Assembly (NCBI GenBank): GCA_013399115.1
Contig: VXAA01006448.1
Span: 434,001 to 498,000 of the forward strand
Source of the DNA: Anseranas semipalmata
Taxonomy: Eukaryota; Chordata; Aves; Anseriformes; Anseranatidae
Length of the DNA stretch: 64,000 nt
Direction of reading: 5' to 3'
The notes under the pieces were generated by a model. That model was not told the origin of the DNA, searched no databases, and was given only the letters and a program-made list of their open reading frames with translations. This document shows, piece after piece, positions 38,701 to 52,912 of the stretch. Numbering within the stretch: the first letter of the stretch is position 1; each line of letters starts with the position of its first letter. The translations under genes and the position numbers were made by a program.

Positions 38701-41700
38701 TGCACATTTGAAGAGGAGAAGTAGGCAGCTGCAGAAAATAAAAACAAGTTCCCTTCAGACAGGGAACTTATAGCTGATTCATGGTTAGTGGTCAAGTTTC
38801 TTTTCATATTCCTTGCTCTACTTTCAATCTGGTGCATTCTTCAGCAACATCTGTACTGTTAAACAAAGCAGATGAGGTCCTAAAAACCAGATGACACTGG
38901 GCAGCTTGAATTTATGTTTCAGCTTTGAGAGAGACCTCTCAGAGTAATTTTTAGCTTGTGCTTGTAGTTTTAAACTTGTTCTTTTGGGAAGAATCCACAG
39001 AATGGAAGGTATCTTTGCTATCCAGAAGCAAAAAAAAATAAAAATAAAAAAGGCGCTGCTGGACAACGAAGGTGGTTGTGACTGCTCTTCTTTCTTTCCA
39101 AGTGTGCTGGTGTTACCAAGGCCAGGAATTTTCCAACATGTCACGCATTTCACTTCACTGGAGCTTCTCTGTATCTGAGATGTTTTGAAGTCAGAGTAAG
39201 GTTTGAACTAATACCCATACATATATTACACAGACATCTCATAACAGTCCACACAATTGTAAGATCATAGTGGGCAAGTTGTCCTACCATGCTAATTTGA
39301 GGTAAAATGCAAAGGAAATCAGTGAAGAAAGTGTTCTTTTCCCAAATCTTCTGTTCATCTAGTAGAATTGAGGAAGGTGCATGTCAATCATCTTTCTTCT
39401 AATATTGCTATTAGAAGAATAATGACACTATTCACATATTGTTTCATATTGAGACAATGTACCTGCTGTCACATTCTTTGGAAAAAGCCCCTTTCAGAAG
39501 ATTTTCTTTGTCAGCCAGTACAAAGTGATAGACAGTTCAGGCACGCAGTACAAATTGTTGGGGATCCTAAGCAACAGAGTAAACTGGTTTAAGTAGTTCA
39601 CATACCTCAAGCTGGCTGGCAAGTTCTGTCAATAAGTTTGCAAATAAAGTACTTAACCCATCTGGACTTTCCCTTAGACCTATTTGTGGTATTTCTTTCT
39701 TAACTGTGGCAGTTTGTTTGAACTAACTGCTTCTTCAGATTTTGTTATTTACTAGTGAGCAGATAGAGAGCCTCCAGGAATGGGCAGTGAGATGACTATA
39801 AAAATTGGCTGCTGCAACCATCCAGTATATTTAAAGTAGTAGGAAGTATTATCAGTTAAATGACACATTGAATTTCAACTCCGATAATTCTGGTTCTGGA
39901 AGAGTAGATTGCCTTGAAGTAGAAGCCCAGTACTAGGATACAAACCATCTCAAGTCCCTGCAGCTTCACTGTTTGTTTCTTTGCCTTAGCCTTTACAAAT
40001 ATTGTTAAATTATAGCTGAGTCACAAAATAATGTTTTGTTTCATCACTCTGAAGATAGCTGCATTTCACTGGTGAATTAATTAATGTGTGTAAGCAGAGA
40101 TGTTCAGTACTCTGTTGCAAGAGCACTTAACAAATAGTAGTTAATGTGTCAGAGCTGATAAACAGAATTACAGTATTTTCACGTGTATAACTTATACTCT
40201 CTGCACCCCAGATAACCCACAACCTTTCAAAAATACTTCACTTGAATAAATTGTCATGAAACCTGTCTCTTCAGATTACCAACACAAAATCAGAAGATGG
40301 AAATGGTCAGGGGCTTGAAGGGCAGAGGGTGGTGGTTTGGGGAGAGAGGGCTTCTGCACTCCAGACAGGCACCAGTGATAGAAGTATATGGTTCGGATGC
40401 TGGCTGCAAGAGTGCCAAGATGATATGAATGCAATTGGCTGTCTGAGTGATGTTTTGTAACTACTTTTCTTATGATGCAGGTTTATAACTCAGCCACTGA
40501 TTCTGTGATCATAAATGCTGGACTGGTATATGACAGATCACCCAGCAGTACTGGGACTAAAAAGGCACTTTGTCAAAGTAGCCAGAGCATGCAATATGGG
40601 GTTTATGTTAGCTCTGTGCTTCTCCTGAGGCTTTATGTTAGCTGTATGAGGATGTAGAACAAACCTAGAGTGGTGCAAACAGAGGTTACTTGATCAAAGA
40701 TTAATCTTTCCACTATGAAGTTAAACCATTCAAGATGCTTTAACTCTTTTTGAATCAACAGTATGAATTCAAACTGGATGCAGGTTGTATTTGATCTGAT
40801 TTTGATCCAATATTCAGAGCACTGGATGCTGACAGTCCTACCATAGCCTCGCAGAATCAATGCATGATTTCATCAGAAGTCCAAAATGAAAAGAGCAACA
40901 GGAACATCACACTGATGAACTTTTCTTATTATTGTTTAGCTTAGATAACCTTTCTCCCTCTTCTGCTGACAAATACAAAAGAATCTGCTGCAGAAACAGG
41001 CAGACCTTTACACCTAAGCATAAGCCCACCACCGATGCAGTGAAATCCAGATCCTGAATTGGGTACGAGTTATGTCAAAGGCTTCATTGGGCCTGAGTAA
41101 AGCCTTCTGAGTAGTGGCTTCACTGTATGATGTTCTGACACACGTGGCCATGTGAAGTGCAAAACTAACATAGTTTGACTACACAGAAAAGCTGTGATTT
41201 TAAAGCTGCAGATTGTTTTAATATCCTGTGATGGCTGAAGTGTGAAAGCCCAAGACAACTTCAATGCCTTCAGGAATGGGTTAAGGAGTGAAAAAGTTAT
41301 CTAGATTATCTTAATATGTCATTTTTCTAGAAACACATTTTAGTTGCAACTTCTGCGCCTAGAATACTAGCAATCTTGCTGGTCTTGTATTTTAGTACTC
41401 ACGAAAGACCTAAATATATTCCAATCTATTCTGTACTCATAAATTTGTAGACAACATATGAGAGATGAAGAAAAATTGTAACTCTTGAAGCACTGTTTAT
41501 ACTTGATTTTTCCAGAAGTTCTTTTAAATTTCACTGCTGAATCCCAAGGCAAAGATGCTCTCGGAGTATTTGTAGGAATGTCCCAGCCTAAAGCAGCTGT
41601 GGAGCCCTGTGCCCTATGCTAGTGACACTGCAATATTTTGTGTTGTCATTGAGGAGTACTCTAGTAAGTTTAAGAAATTGGAATTCCCCACAAGCTTATC

Positions 41701-44700
41701 CAGTTGCTCATATGAGTAGTGTTGTATGGGACAGTAGTGACATGTACAGGAGGTTTTTGACTGGGGAGCAGAATAATACAGATGGAGAGTGGTGACTGCT
41801 TTAAGCGTGTAATTGTTTCAGTAGAGTATATGAAATGAAAAACCCTCTAATGAAATATTCAGCTGAAAGACTAAATCTGTCTTCATCCATCAAAAGCAAT
41901 TTACAGCCTTTTAAGATTTACTTCAGCGTATATTGTCCCTGTGACATGATGAGTATCGCAAATAAATTCTGTTTAATTGTATTGCTTATTCAACTCCAAA
42001 TCAAGAGCCTAATTCTTCCTGTCACCAATACATTAATTTACCTACCTTTCACCATTTGTTATACTGACTGTTCTTAGAACTTGACTTAACTTGCACTTAA
42101 CTTGTCTAATCAGTGCTAGTGGACATATTCTGTTCATTTCAACAACTTCCTTGATAGTGTTATTGAGAGCTCATCACTATGATCTATCCCTACTCAGGGA
42201 TGCGAATAACATTGTTAAAAATAAATCATGAGAATTAATCATCATCATTAGTTGGCTTTCTATGAAAACTATTCTCAGACTCTAGAAATGTTTTTATTAT
42301 CTTATAAATGGATACAGATGTATTCTGCCAGGTCAGCATGTGCCTTCAGTCTTCACCACATATAAGTCATGCACAAAACCCACACAAAATCTGTTCATGT
42401 TAAGAAAATGAATATCTGTATATGTAAAACTATTGTTGGGTCTGGAAGCCAAAAAAAAAAAAAGCTTGGCACTAAAAAGCAGCTTGCTATCTGAACCTCC
42501 CTTTACTACAGTGTTTTCAGATCTTGCTCCAAGATAACAGTAGTAGTGTAAATTCAGATCTATGTTTAGGTCATTGAGATTGTGTGAGAGTACGAATGGG
42601 TCAGCTGATCCTAGTTATCTTTGATTCTGATTTGTGTCTCTGTGAGATTGAATCCACGGGGAGGTAGGTGTGCAAAATCTGTGTAAATGAGAGGAGCATC
42701 CTAATGACTTTAACTACTGGCCAGAGCCAAACTGATGATACTGTCTGCTTAGCCCAAGAGTTAGTATGTTGATGTGGTTTTCTCCATCATGTCACTTTTA
42801 CTTCTCTCTCTCCCTCCCTTCACTTTGTTTTTATGGAAATAATTATGGCTTGTTGATTTTTGGTGCCTGGTAAAATAACAGTTAAAGCTTTTTCTTTTGC
42901 TAAGGCATTTTTAAAGCAGTGTCTTGTACAGGTTCTCCAGTGTCTAATAAGGTGTGCTGTAATGGTGCAGCATTTCTCTTAGTCAGAGATTAATAGGGTC
43001 TCTCTCTCCTTTCCGACTGACTCATCATCAAACTTGTAGGAACAAAATAATCATTGGATCTTCTGCCTCTAACAAGTGGGACTGATATTGACGAATGCCT
43101 GTAGAAGTAGGTGCAAACAGGGAAAGAGGAGAGACACTCCGCCTTTGTTTCTAGAGCAAGTCTGTTTCCTCTGAGCAATGAAATTTTAGAGAGATGCCAG
43201 AACATCCTAAAAAGGAAATAATTTAAGAAGGCACTGGGAAAGTAATACAAATATTAACTTGTTCTGTAGTTCTTGGTTCTTAATTATTCAGTGGGTCCAT
43301 TTATATTAGTATTTTTGTCTGGATTTGGTCATCAGGTGCACAGCACCAGCTGCCTTACTTTCCAGATCTGTTCCTATTGTACCATATATCTTGCTAGTAT
43401 AGACATAGCCTTTATGTTCTGTGGATCAGGAAATAGCAGTCTCCACAAGGCCTTCTTACAGCTGCTTGTGACACACACTGTTTTTCTTCAGTATCCCAGG
43501 GGTCTTTAATCATTCTTGTGTTCAGGCATTCTGGACACAGCTTCTTTTAAGGAATACACCTGACAGGTAACCATTTCTTTAAAATTCCTAATACATTTCT
43601 AGAGGAAAATTAAAACGTCTTCTGCCTCTCTGGAGCTCAGCACTCTGAGCTTTCCTGCACTCTTTTCCAAGGCCTCTAACTCCCAGGGTTTTCCAGTCTG
43701 GGAGCAGTCTTCCAGGACCAATCACAGGAACAGCTGGTTGCCCACCTCATCCTTCTAGTGATGCTCCTCACTGTGAAGGAGTCCGTGATCTCCTTTCAAC
43801 TATATCTAACCTATGAACAGGAGCAGTCTCATCCCTGGCTGGGTAGGATCATACAAGGAGACAACTGATCCACTGCATGGATGGTATGGGGTCTGACACT
43901 GTCTCTAGGACCAGGCACCCTGTGAGAAACAGGTTGTTCCTAATGGTAATTTCTTGGCAGTTTTGTTGAGACAATCTGCTATCTCCTCTGTGGAGTGTGC
44001 TGTGTCATGTATCATCTCAAGTTCTAAGAGTCATTTTGTACCAAGTGATGGTTGATGTGATATGCAAGGTAATGTGACTGATGCAACATTGTAGGTAATG
44101 ACTGGTTTGGGCTAATCAGAATAAAGATTTAATTTCTTGTTGGTTACCCGTCCATCCACTGACCACTGCACAGCAACTATAAACTTTGGGTCCTGTGATA
44201 TCTTAAGAGTTTTTCCGCCCACATTTTATAATGCATTTTACTTGAATTTTTGATAAGGGATCAAGTAAAAACAAATGTTCTAGCTAGTACTAAATTTTTG
44301 TGGGGATCATCCTTTGCAGGTGTCCTATTTTTTGCTGTTATCCAAATAAATACGTAATCAATCATTGGACAAAGTCTTTTCCTTGGGTGGGGCTTTAGCC
44401 TTGAAACTGACTGGTTTGATAGGTGACTTAGCACTAATGTTGAAAGCGATGACTTTGTTTAAGTGTGTTTTAAAGTACAAAGAAAGCCACAGACAAAATC
44501 ACAAACCACATCCATGCAGTCATTGTAAAGTTTGGTTGACCTCTGGACATCTGGAGAAGCTAGACCTTTTGAAAAAGTTAAGTCAGAACATCAGAATTCA
44601 AAAACTGCCGGAAATTATATTTTCACTTTGTTCTTTGACTGTGGAAAAAGCCTGTTTAGGTAAACTTGAGTACACCCTTTCACAGTTAGTTTCAATGTAA

Positions 44701-46156
44701 ACTTTAGTGTCTTTGGATTCCAGCAGGTTCAATGAATTTCTTGTCCAGTCTTGCAGAGTTTGCACTAACAGTTGTGATTCAAGGAACTCAACTTTTTGTA
44801 ATTGTTTTGTAAAAAGTGTAGCACAATTTGGAATCTCCACAGGCACCTACTCTTGCAGGAAAACAGGTTGCTGTCCTTTCATGCCTCCTAACAATGCTTA
44901 GTAGTGTCTTCACACCTGACCCTCTACAAATCTCCAACTTCCAGCAAAAGCCACAAAGCCTATACACACTATCCATCCTCCTAATATATGACAAGAATCT
45001 GTATTATTTTTTCTTACACTTCATAGATACACACTCAATAAGGGCATGGTGAGATATTAAAGCAAAGGAAGGGTATTTGAGAAATAATAACCACAAGCGT
45101 AATCCTTTTTAGCCTCATTATCTGCTTTGTTCTAATAAAACATTATGAGTTTTCTACTATTAATGAAAATATTTGTTACAGAGTGGTTGAAAGACATAGA
45201 TGCATAGGACTTATCTTTGATGGAAGTTAAAGAAATTTGCATATGTAATACACTATCCTGCTGAGGAAAAAAGCTGGAAAAAATGTGAAAATTCTGTAAA
45301 AAGTTTAATTTGATTTGGGAACGCTGAAATTTTGCTGTGCCTCATGATTGCCAGGAAAAATAAGACCCATGGGTATTTTCTAATTGTTTTGCATGTTTAT
45401 AAGTTGGCTTCAATACATTGTCAGCAGTTGTTGTGCAAATCCTTCCAACAACATCATTGAGGAAAGCAAGAGGTAGGTTCTTCTTTATATTAACAAGAAT
45501 CTAAAAATAGGCTGCTTCTCAGGCTGCTCAGCTTCAGCTCACAACACACATTCTGACCAAAGACATTTTTATTAAAAAAAAAAAGCTATTTTTTTAAACA
45601 TCCCTTCTGGAAGCTAAATGTTATACCCATAATCTGTCTCCAGACAGCACCTGCTGTGGACCTAATCTTTACGTAGTAGTGAGTACAGCAATATCTGACA
45701 TGGCTCCACAGCTTATAAGGGAAAGGAATCTCCTTATCTGTCTTTGCCCACAGTCCCTTAGCTGTAGCGGCCCTGACCAGAAAAAAAAAATTCAAAAGAC
45801 AGAAGTGCTTTTCCTGGATAACACAAATCAAGTAGTGATGATTGACAGAGGAGATACTGGGAATAAGGCTTGTCAGGGGCTGGTACAGGTGTAATATAGA
45901 TGTCGTGAGGTTTCATTGGGTAAACTGCTTTCCACTGTTACTGCAAGAGGATATCATTTTCTGCCGTCTTATGAGACTGATACAAAGTCTTCATTAGCAT
46001 AAACCTTTTTCCTCCCTATTACTTCCATGTACTTTGAACCAGACCTGGTTATTTCAAATCCATTACCCAAAATATCATCATATTTACCAGTTCTGTGCTT
46101 GAATGAGGAGAATCTTTCCAGTTTTCTTTTCATAGCTGGTACAAAAATATATATTC
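35781..46156. other. HECW1 intron b, first part
   Basis: More than 10 kb of AT-rich unique sequence with poly(T) or poly(A) runs at 37917-37933 and 42451-42464. No gene, RNA or mobile element was recognised. Confidence 0.55.
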
Positions 46157-47715
46157 ACAGAATCACATAATGGTTGAAGTCAGGAAGTCATCCAATCTAA
46201 CCCCTCTGCTTAAGCAGAGCCACCTAAAGCAGGTTGACCAGGACCGTGTCCAGACAGTTTTTGAATATCTCCAAGGAGGAAGACTACACAACCTCTCTGG
46301 GCAACCTGTGCCAGTGCTCAGTCAACCGCATAGTGAAAAAGTGTTTCCTAACATTCAGAGGGAACCTCCTGTGTTTCAGTTTGTTCCCATTGCCTATTGT
46401 CCTGTCACTGGACACCACTGAAAAGAGCCTAGCTCCATCTTCTTTGCACCCTTCCTTCAGGTATTTATATACATGGATAAGATTCCCCCTCTGAGCCTTC
46501 TCTTCTCCAGACTGAACATTCCCAACTCTCTCAGCCTTTCCTCACAGGAGAGATGTTTGAGTCTCTTAATCTCCATGGCCCTTTGTTGGACTCTCTCCAG
46601 TATGTCCATGTCTCTCTTGTACTGAGGAGCTCAGAACTAGACACAGCACTCCAGGTGTGGCCTCACCAATGCTGAGGAGAAGGATCCCCTCCCTTGACAT
46701 GCTGGGTGGCCCCAGCATGTACTGGTGCCAGGGGTTGTTCCTCCCCAGGTGCAGAACTTTGCACTTCTCCCTGCTGAACTTCATGAGGTTCCTGTCAGCC
46801 CATTTCTCCATCCTGTCAAGGTCCCTCTGGAGGGCAGCATGACCTTCTGGTGTAGTCACCACTACTCCCAGTTTTGGGTTATCTGCAAACTTGCTGAGGA
46901 TATACTCTGCCCCATAGTCCAGATCATTAACAAAGATGTTAAATAGGACTGGACCCAGTGCTGACCCCATGGGAACTCTGCTAGTCACTGGCCTCCAATT
47001 AAACTTTGTGACACTGATCACCACCCTCTGGGCCCAGCTCTTGAGCCAGTTTTCAGTCCACCTCGCTGTCTGCCATCCAGCCCATGTATCAACAGCTTGT
47101 CTATGAGGATCTTATGGGAGACAGTGTTGAAAGCCTTACTGAAGTCCAGGTAGACAATATCCACTACTCTCTCCTGATCTACCAGGCTGATCATAGAATC
47201 ATCACAGATGTTTATCAAGTTGGCCAAGCATGACTTCCTTTTGGTGAATTCACGCTAATTACTAGTGATGATTTTCTTGTCCTTCATGTGCCTGGAAGTG
47301 ATTTCCAGATTAATTGATCAGCCTATAATTCTCTGCCTCCTCCTTCTTGCCCTTCTTGAAGATAGGAGTGACATTTGCTTTCCTCCAGTCTCCATGCACT
47401 TCTTCCATTTGCCATGATTGATCAAAGATGATTGAGAGTGGCCTCGCAATGACGTCTGCCGGCTCCCTCAGTACTCATGGACATCCCATTAGGGCCCATG
47501 GACATATGTATGCCCAGTTTGTTTAAGTATTCCTTGACCTGATCCTCTTCCACCTAGGGTATATCTTCCTTGTTTCTGCCTTTTCCCCTGGTCTCTGGGA
47601 CCTGGGATTCCTGAAGGCTGGTCTTGCTGGTAAAGATGGCATCCAGTACTTCAGTCTTTTGCATGTCCTGTGTAACAAGGTCCCCCATTTCATTCAGCAA
47701 GGGACCCACATTTTA
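46157..47715 (-). mobile_element. Long CR1 LINE copy, degenerate
   Basis: About 1.56 kb covering most of ORF2 on the - strand. From 5' to 3' on that strand it shows PLLNE-like and VEEDQVKEYLNKLG segments, [60 protein letters not shown], the catalytic box as FADN, and [20 protein letters not shown]. It then jumps to the ORF2 tail and ends near the 3' UTR start (aatcacataatggttgaa on the + strand). Stops and frameshifts separate these blocks, so it is dead. Confidence 0.93.
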
Positions 47716-50664
47716 GAGAAGACCATGAAGTGCAGGGTTCTTTTTCTGTTCTTTTTCTTCTAAGACATTAGGGGCCAAGCACTGAGCAATGTACAAGCAG
47801 CCAGTGTTTTATGGCTAAGGTACAGGGACTAGCAGTTGTCAGAAAAGAAGGTGAAGGAAGAGAGAAATAAGAATTTGATTTGGTTCCGCATCCAAAGAAG
47901 ACAGTCTGATCTTTAAATATTACAAGAACGTGCATGTTTTCAAAAGTGATTGGTGATTTTTGGAAATGAATTTATCAGTCTTCGAGTTCTCAAACCTCGG
48001 TGTTTTGCAGGTGGCCAGTGTGTTGCACAAACCAAGGATTCCTTAGGGCTTTTCAGGGTGGGTGGCCTAAGCCTGAGGCATCCACAGTCAGGGATTGCCT
48101 CTGAAAAACTAAGAATTAAAATTAGATGAGAACAACAGTGGGAGCAAGTGTTTAGATAATGGAAAAGTGAAATATGTAAAATTATCACTGTTTTATAAGC
48201 TGTCTCCAAACCCATTTCTCTGAGTTCAGTTTTGATCTCAAACTGCAGTTGTTTCCAAATGGTAAATCCTTTGAGCTCTGCCACAGGACGCTTTAGATCT
48301 TAAAGGCTTAATTGTGTTTCCAAGACATGGCTGTTTTTATTATCAGAACATTCTTCTAGCAGAAGTGTTTGGGAACCGTGATCATAGACCAGGACAGATT
48401 CATATATCCCCAAATGCCGTGTGGTTGGCAGGTGATGAAATCAGAACACAATTTGGTTTTACAGATTATATGGAATATCACTGTATTTTTATGCCTAAGA
48501 GGCACAGCTCTCTGAGGAAAAAATAGACATTTCCTCTGGTTGATTCCAACACACCATGCTCCATGTGTCCATTCTCTCTGCTCAGTTGCTGACAAATGCT
48601 CTGGAAAATGTCAGTGTGTTTCTTGTGCAAGAAAGGAGCCATCGGGCTTGGTTCCACCTGATATTATGGAAACAAATGTCTATGCAGGTTCTGATTTACT
48701 TCACAGTTGTACCACAAGACAAAATATTAGTAATATAGGAAAGTGCAGATCATTAACCTAGGTTTTGCTTTCCACTGATGGATAATTCTGTTTCTACCTG
48801 TGTGTGTGTGCATACTCTAATTCAGAGATTGTTTTACAGTATAGGTGTCAACAACATTATAATGGAGAATTCATTAAATTACAAATTACTGTACATAAAA
48901 ATAATCTAATTCAGTTAAAAGTTAATTACCTTCTTCTGCTTTCCTTGTGACATGAATTGGCAGTTACCTAAGGTTTTTAGCAGGTGAAACAGTAATGGTA
49001 ATACAACTTATTTTGATAAAGCAACTTTTAATATACGTGAGAAATTAATGTTCTTCCCTTTGTAGGGTTTAGGTTCTTTGGTAACCTGTTGCAAAGATGC
49101 AGAAAATGAGAAGAAAAGAATGCTTTGGCTATTATTTGAATTGTATTTCTCTGATTATTTGCTTTTTTTTGCAGGACCTAATTAACAGAATGTCCCACTC
49201 ATGTTGGTTTCACTTGAAGCTGTTCATACTAAGCATTTCTGAAAATTAGATCATGATCCAGTAGAGCAAACAATTTTGGGCTTAACTCCAAGCCTCAATA
49301 ACCCAAAGCATTATCCATTGTGAAGATTGTTTTCGGCAGTGGGAAAAGCTAGAAAATGCTTTCATCTATCTCAATATTCACTTACTACAGAAGTTGTCTT
49401 GCAGTTTAATACTGACTTTTCAGTTACACAAACAGCAGTCTTATAGATATCCTACTTTTGTGTGCCACAGCAGAGATGCCTTTTTTTTTTTTGATTAATG
49501 ATATCCTAGTGGTAGCAGATCTGTTTGGAAAAAAGGATTCAGTGAACCATGTCAGCAGCTCCCAATCTGTACTGAATTTAGGCAATCTAGGAGCAAGCAA
49601 GGCCAAGTTAGCTAATACATTTGCTTTTCATTGTTATTCCTAAATAACAAGCTTTGCTTTCTTTATGGGGACACCCCTACATCTCCAGGTGCCATAATGC
49701 TCCTATGCTTGGAATCTGTACACATGGACTTCCTTGCACTTGAAACCTAAACTATCACCCTCCTTGTTTCTTCCTGAGGTTTGAATGCAAACATTCTCTA
49801 AAAACTCACCGAAACATTACATGTAAGTTAAAAATAGCTGTTCTTAAAACTGGATCAGCTGAAGTGGTGGTCAGATGTTTCAAGGCATGTAGTGACAACA
49901 CCAGTTTTAGAAGTTGCCATTCCTATCTTCACTGGTGTCATTGTTTCTGGTAGCCTGTGCCATGGCTTACCTTCTGTTTTAGCTTTGTGGGATCATATTG
50001 TGAACTAGGTTAGGAGATTGATACAGATAAACACTATTTTAATACTTTTTCCTTCTAAGCAATGGCAAGGATGAGAAAGAGAAGGAGAGATTTCAATATA
50101 TATCTAAAAACTGATCAGCTGTCCTTCACTTCATTAGATCCTTCTCAATAGCTGAGGTGTGCCACACAGCTGAATTGCCACAAATAATCAATCTAGAGGA
50201 GGGAAATGCTGACTAAACATCTCTCCAGGCTGTCAGTTCAGTTGTATTTACATGCAGCTCTTTAAAGTTTTAGAACTTGAGTGGGAAAAAAGCATAATCT
50301 GGGCAATTGCATTTAGATCAATAATCACTGCTAGGGCACAGTTCATTAGATTCCCTTAGGTACACTGTCCTTACCATAGACACGCCTTGTTTAGAGTGTT
50401 TGGATGCTAATACGACATGAATAAATGAAATTCCTGCATTCCCCAAGCCTGATTATAGAGCGTTACACAGTACCTATAGGGTGCTTTCACCTGCTTGCTT
50501 TGAGCCCAAGCTCTTTTTATTTTGCAGGCCTGTGCCTTGGAGTCCAAGGACTGTTTCTGTCCTGTGAAAAAGCTAGAGTCCTGCAGCTCGATTAGATGCT
50601 AGCAGCAGTATGTTGTTGTGGCTTGGACACCTGCTTCATGTTCTGTGATCTTCTTTTATTGCAG
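47716..50664. other. HECW1 intron b, last part
   Basis: Unique AT-rich sequence. Nothing recognised besides the exon c acceptor and the short T run with cag at 49164-49175. Confidence 0.55.
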
Positions 50665-50807
50665 CAATTCAGCTTTGTCTCCCTGCCCACGGATGTCCTG
50701 GAAATAGAAGTTAAGGACAAATTTGCAAAGAGCCGACCAATCATCAAGCGTTTCCTGGGAAAACTCTCTATGCCAGTTCAGCGCCTCTTGGAAAGACACG
50801 CCATAGG
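50665..50807 (+). CDS. HECW1: HECW1 internal exon c: C2 domain
   Basis: 143 bases encoding [20 protein letters not shown] and on through the [20 protein letters not shown] stretch to LERHAI plus two bases of a Gly codon. It appears identical to human HECW1 over its length. The acceptor is ttttattgcag and entry phase is 0. The donor must be at 50808 to join exon d in phase 2, but it reads gg|gtattt, a poor match to GTRAGT. Retention of the intron would run open for a further 37 codons to a stop near 50919. Confidence 0.97.
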
Positions 50808-52811
50808 GTATTTTTGCTGCTCATGTTACTTTGAGTTGTTTAAGGAGTGTGCTGCTATTTTGAAGTCCCTGATGATGTATCATTATAGTGATACAATGAT
50901 GTTGAGGGGGTGTTATTAAGCCAAGAGTTGCCTGTTGAATGATGTTACTTTTAATTAGAATTTATAGGACTACAGGCCAGCCAGTGATTTCTCTCTATAA
51001 CCTTATCCATTGCATTTTGAAACCTGAGAGCTGGCATTTAAGAAAGATTTTGTGTGTATCATGACCACAAATCTGGAGAGTGCAATATTTTCAATTTAAA
51101 CATTGTTTTAATGTTATCAACAGGCTATTTTCATATTTCAGGGAATTAACTATGGGCTAAAATCTTGCCAAATCTGTTCCTCCTCCATTTAATTTCTAGG
51201 CAGTGGAGATACTATAAAAATATACATGGCATGTTGTAACTAAATCTTTCTGACCCTCCACTGCTACCAAGGAATAATCAGATCAGCAGCCCTGCCCTGC
51301 TTCCCCTTTGTAAGAATGCCCTGGGAAGGTGTGTGCAGCCAAAGTAACACACACCAATTTGAGAAGGATGGATAGCATGCTGGCAAAGCCAAAAAGTTGG
51401 CTCTAAACTTTGAGGTTTAGACCTTGAGGAGCAGGGAGAGAAAGAGTAATCTACTGAGGAGAACATAGGTAATGCAGTTACCAAGAAGGCATTTCTGAAA
51501 ATTGGATCTCAGTTGAGCAGAACAGCAGGAAGCTGAACTTGTTGGAAGTGTTTCTGAACAGCTGTTTCAGAAACTGGCTGTGATATTGACAGCTGAATCT
51601 ACCAGAAGGGACTAAAATACCTCCCTGTTTCTCAAGTAGGGAAGATAGAGTAGCTTTTTAGAAACCAGATGGAAAAGAACAGCTTGGGTAAGGTAGAGCC
51701 CTATAACTGATATCATTGGCTTCCCTCGATGTGGAAAGATTTGTCATCATCATCTGATTATATCTTCCTATTTTACTTCCTTATGGTAAATACTGTCTAT
51801 CTAAAGATATACTTTGCCAAGAGCGGTGCCTCCAGCCTGTACCTAGATCTGGTTTAGTTTTAACACCATGGTGGCTTTTAAATCTCAGGCAAGCTCGATG
51901 AGAAGTATACAAACAAGTTCAAAAAGATCATACACAAATCTTGAGATTGTCTCATATGAGTTTCCAATGCATGTGAAACTACTCTAGCAAATATATTGGG
52001 CCCAACTGGAAATGAACTATGTTTCTTCAAAAGATGTATAAATATTACTATTTAGTGAGCCCTCTACAGTCAAAAAATGCTTTGCAAACATTGATTCAGC
52101 CTCATTTTGGGCAGCTGGGAAGTTAATCTCTTCTGTAGTTTCATTCTGTTCTGAGGGGTGGATGAAGTGTGGCAAAGGGAGGGACCTGCACAAGGACAGA
52201 ATGGAGTCATTGATCAACCTTGTCAGGAAGGTGTTCTCCTGATATTTCAGCTTCATAGAGGTAAGAGGGGTGGAAAGAGATAAAGAGTAGTCATTCAACC
52301 AGTTTGAAACAAGGAGGTGGTAAGTGGGGACTGGCCTGTCCAGGATTTTGAAAGAAAGGACAGGAAAGCTGAATTTTATGTGGATGGTGAAGGGAAGGAA
52401 ATACAAAAATGTGAGGTTCTGCATAAGGGTAGATATGGTCAGATCAGCAGGGAAGTAAAGTCTTGTTACAATAGCTGAAGTGGGAGTTGTTTGCTTCCCA
52501 TGTTGATATTCTCATACACATGCTGCAGAAGTTCCATTCCCACCGTTCTCTCTCTATATATATACATATGTGCGTGTGTATCCCAGAAGCCTGTCTGAAT
52601 CACTGACTCAGCTGTTCCATTGTAATTGAAGACATTGTCCTCTCCTTCTCTGCCATTTGTTCTCTCGTATGCAAGTCAACATGCCCTCATGGCTGGGTTG
52701 AATAGACTTTGAAACTCATTATGTGTTTTTGTAGGACACAGCAGCTTTATCTGTGGACAGTGGACATTTGGTAGGTTATAGTCTATTGTGACAATATTTG
52801 TTTTCTTGCAG
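50808..52811. other. HECW1 intron c
   Basis: 2.0 kb. The part at about 52030-52480 has an open - strand frame of 135 codons and a flavour of ancient interspersed repeat (tgctttgcaaacattgattc resembles LINE2/MIR-type tails), but I cannot assign it. A short TA/TG low-complexity tract lies at 52552-52580. Confidence 0.4.
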
Positions 52812-52912
52812 GGACAGGGTTGTAAGCTACACTCTGGGTCGCAGGCTCCCTACAGATCATGTCAGTGGCCAGCTGCAGTTCCGATTTGAGATAACTTCTT
52901 CCATTCATCCAG
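52812..52912 (+). CDS. HECW1: HECW1 internal exon d: end of the C2 domain
   Basis: 101 bases completing the split Gly and encoding [20 protein letters not shown] and [13 protein letters not shown], the last strands of the C2 domain. The protein matches human HECW1 residue for residue as far as I can recall. The acceptor is tttcttgcag ending at 52811 and the donor is gtaatt at 52913. Entry phase is 2 and exit phase is 1. It lies 2.0 kb after exon c and 1.25 kb before exon e. Confidence 0.97.

Noticed and set aside
49164..49175. Acceptor-like T tract with gcag
   Set aside because: Exons b and c join directly in phase 0 and match human without a missing segment, so no exon is needed here.
52017..52424. 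135-codon - strand frame in intron c
   Set aside because: It overlaps sequence resembling an old interspersed repeat and its composition is unremarkable; no family recognised.
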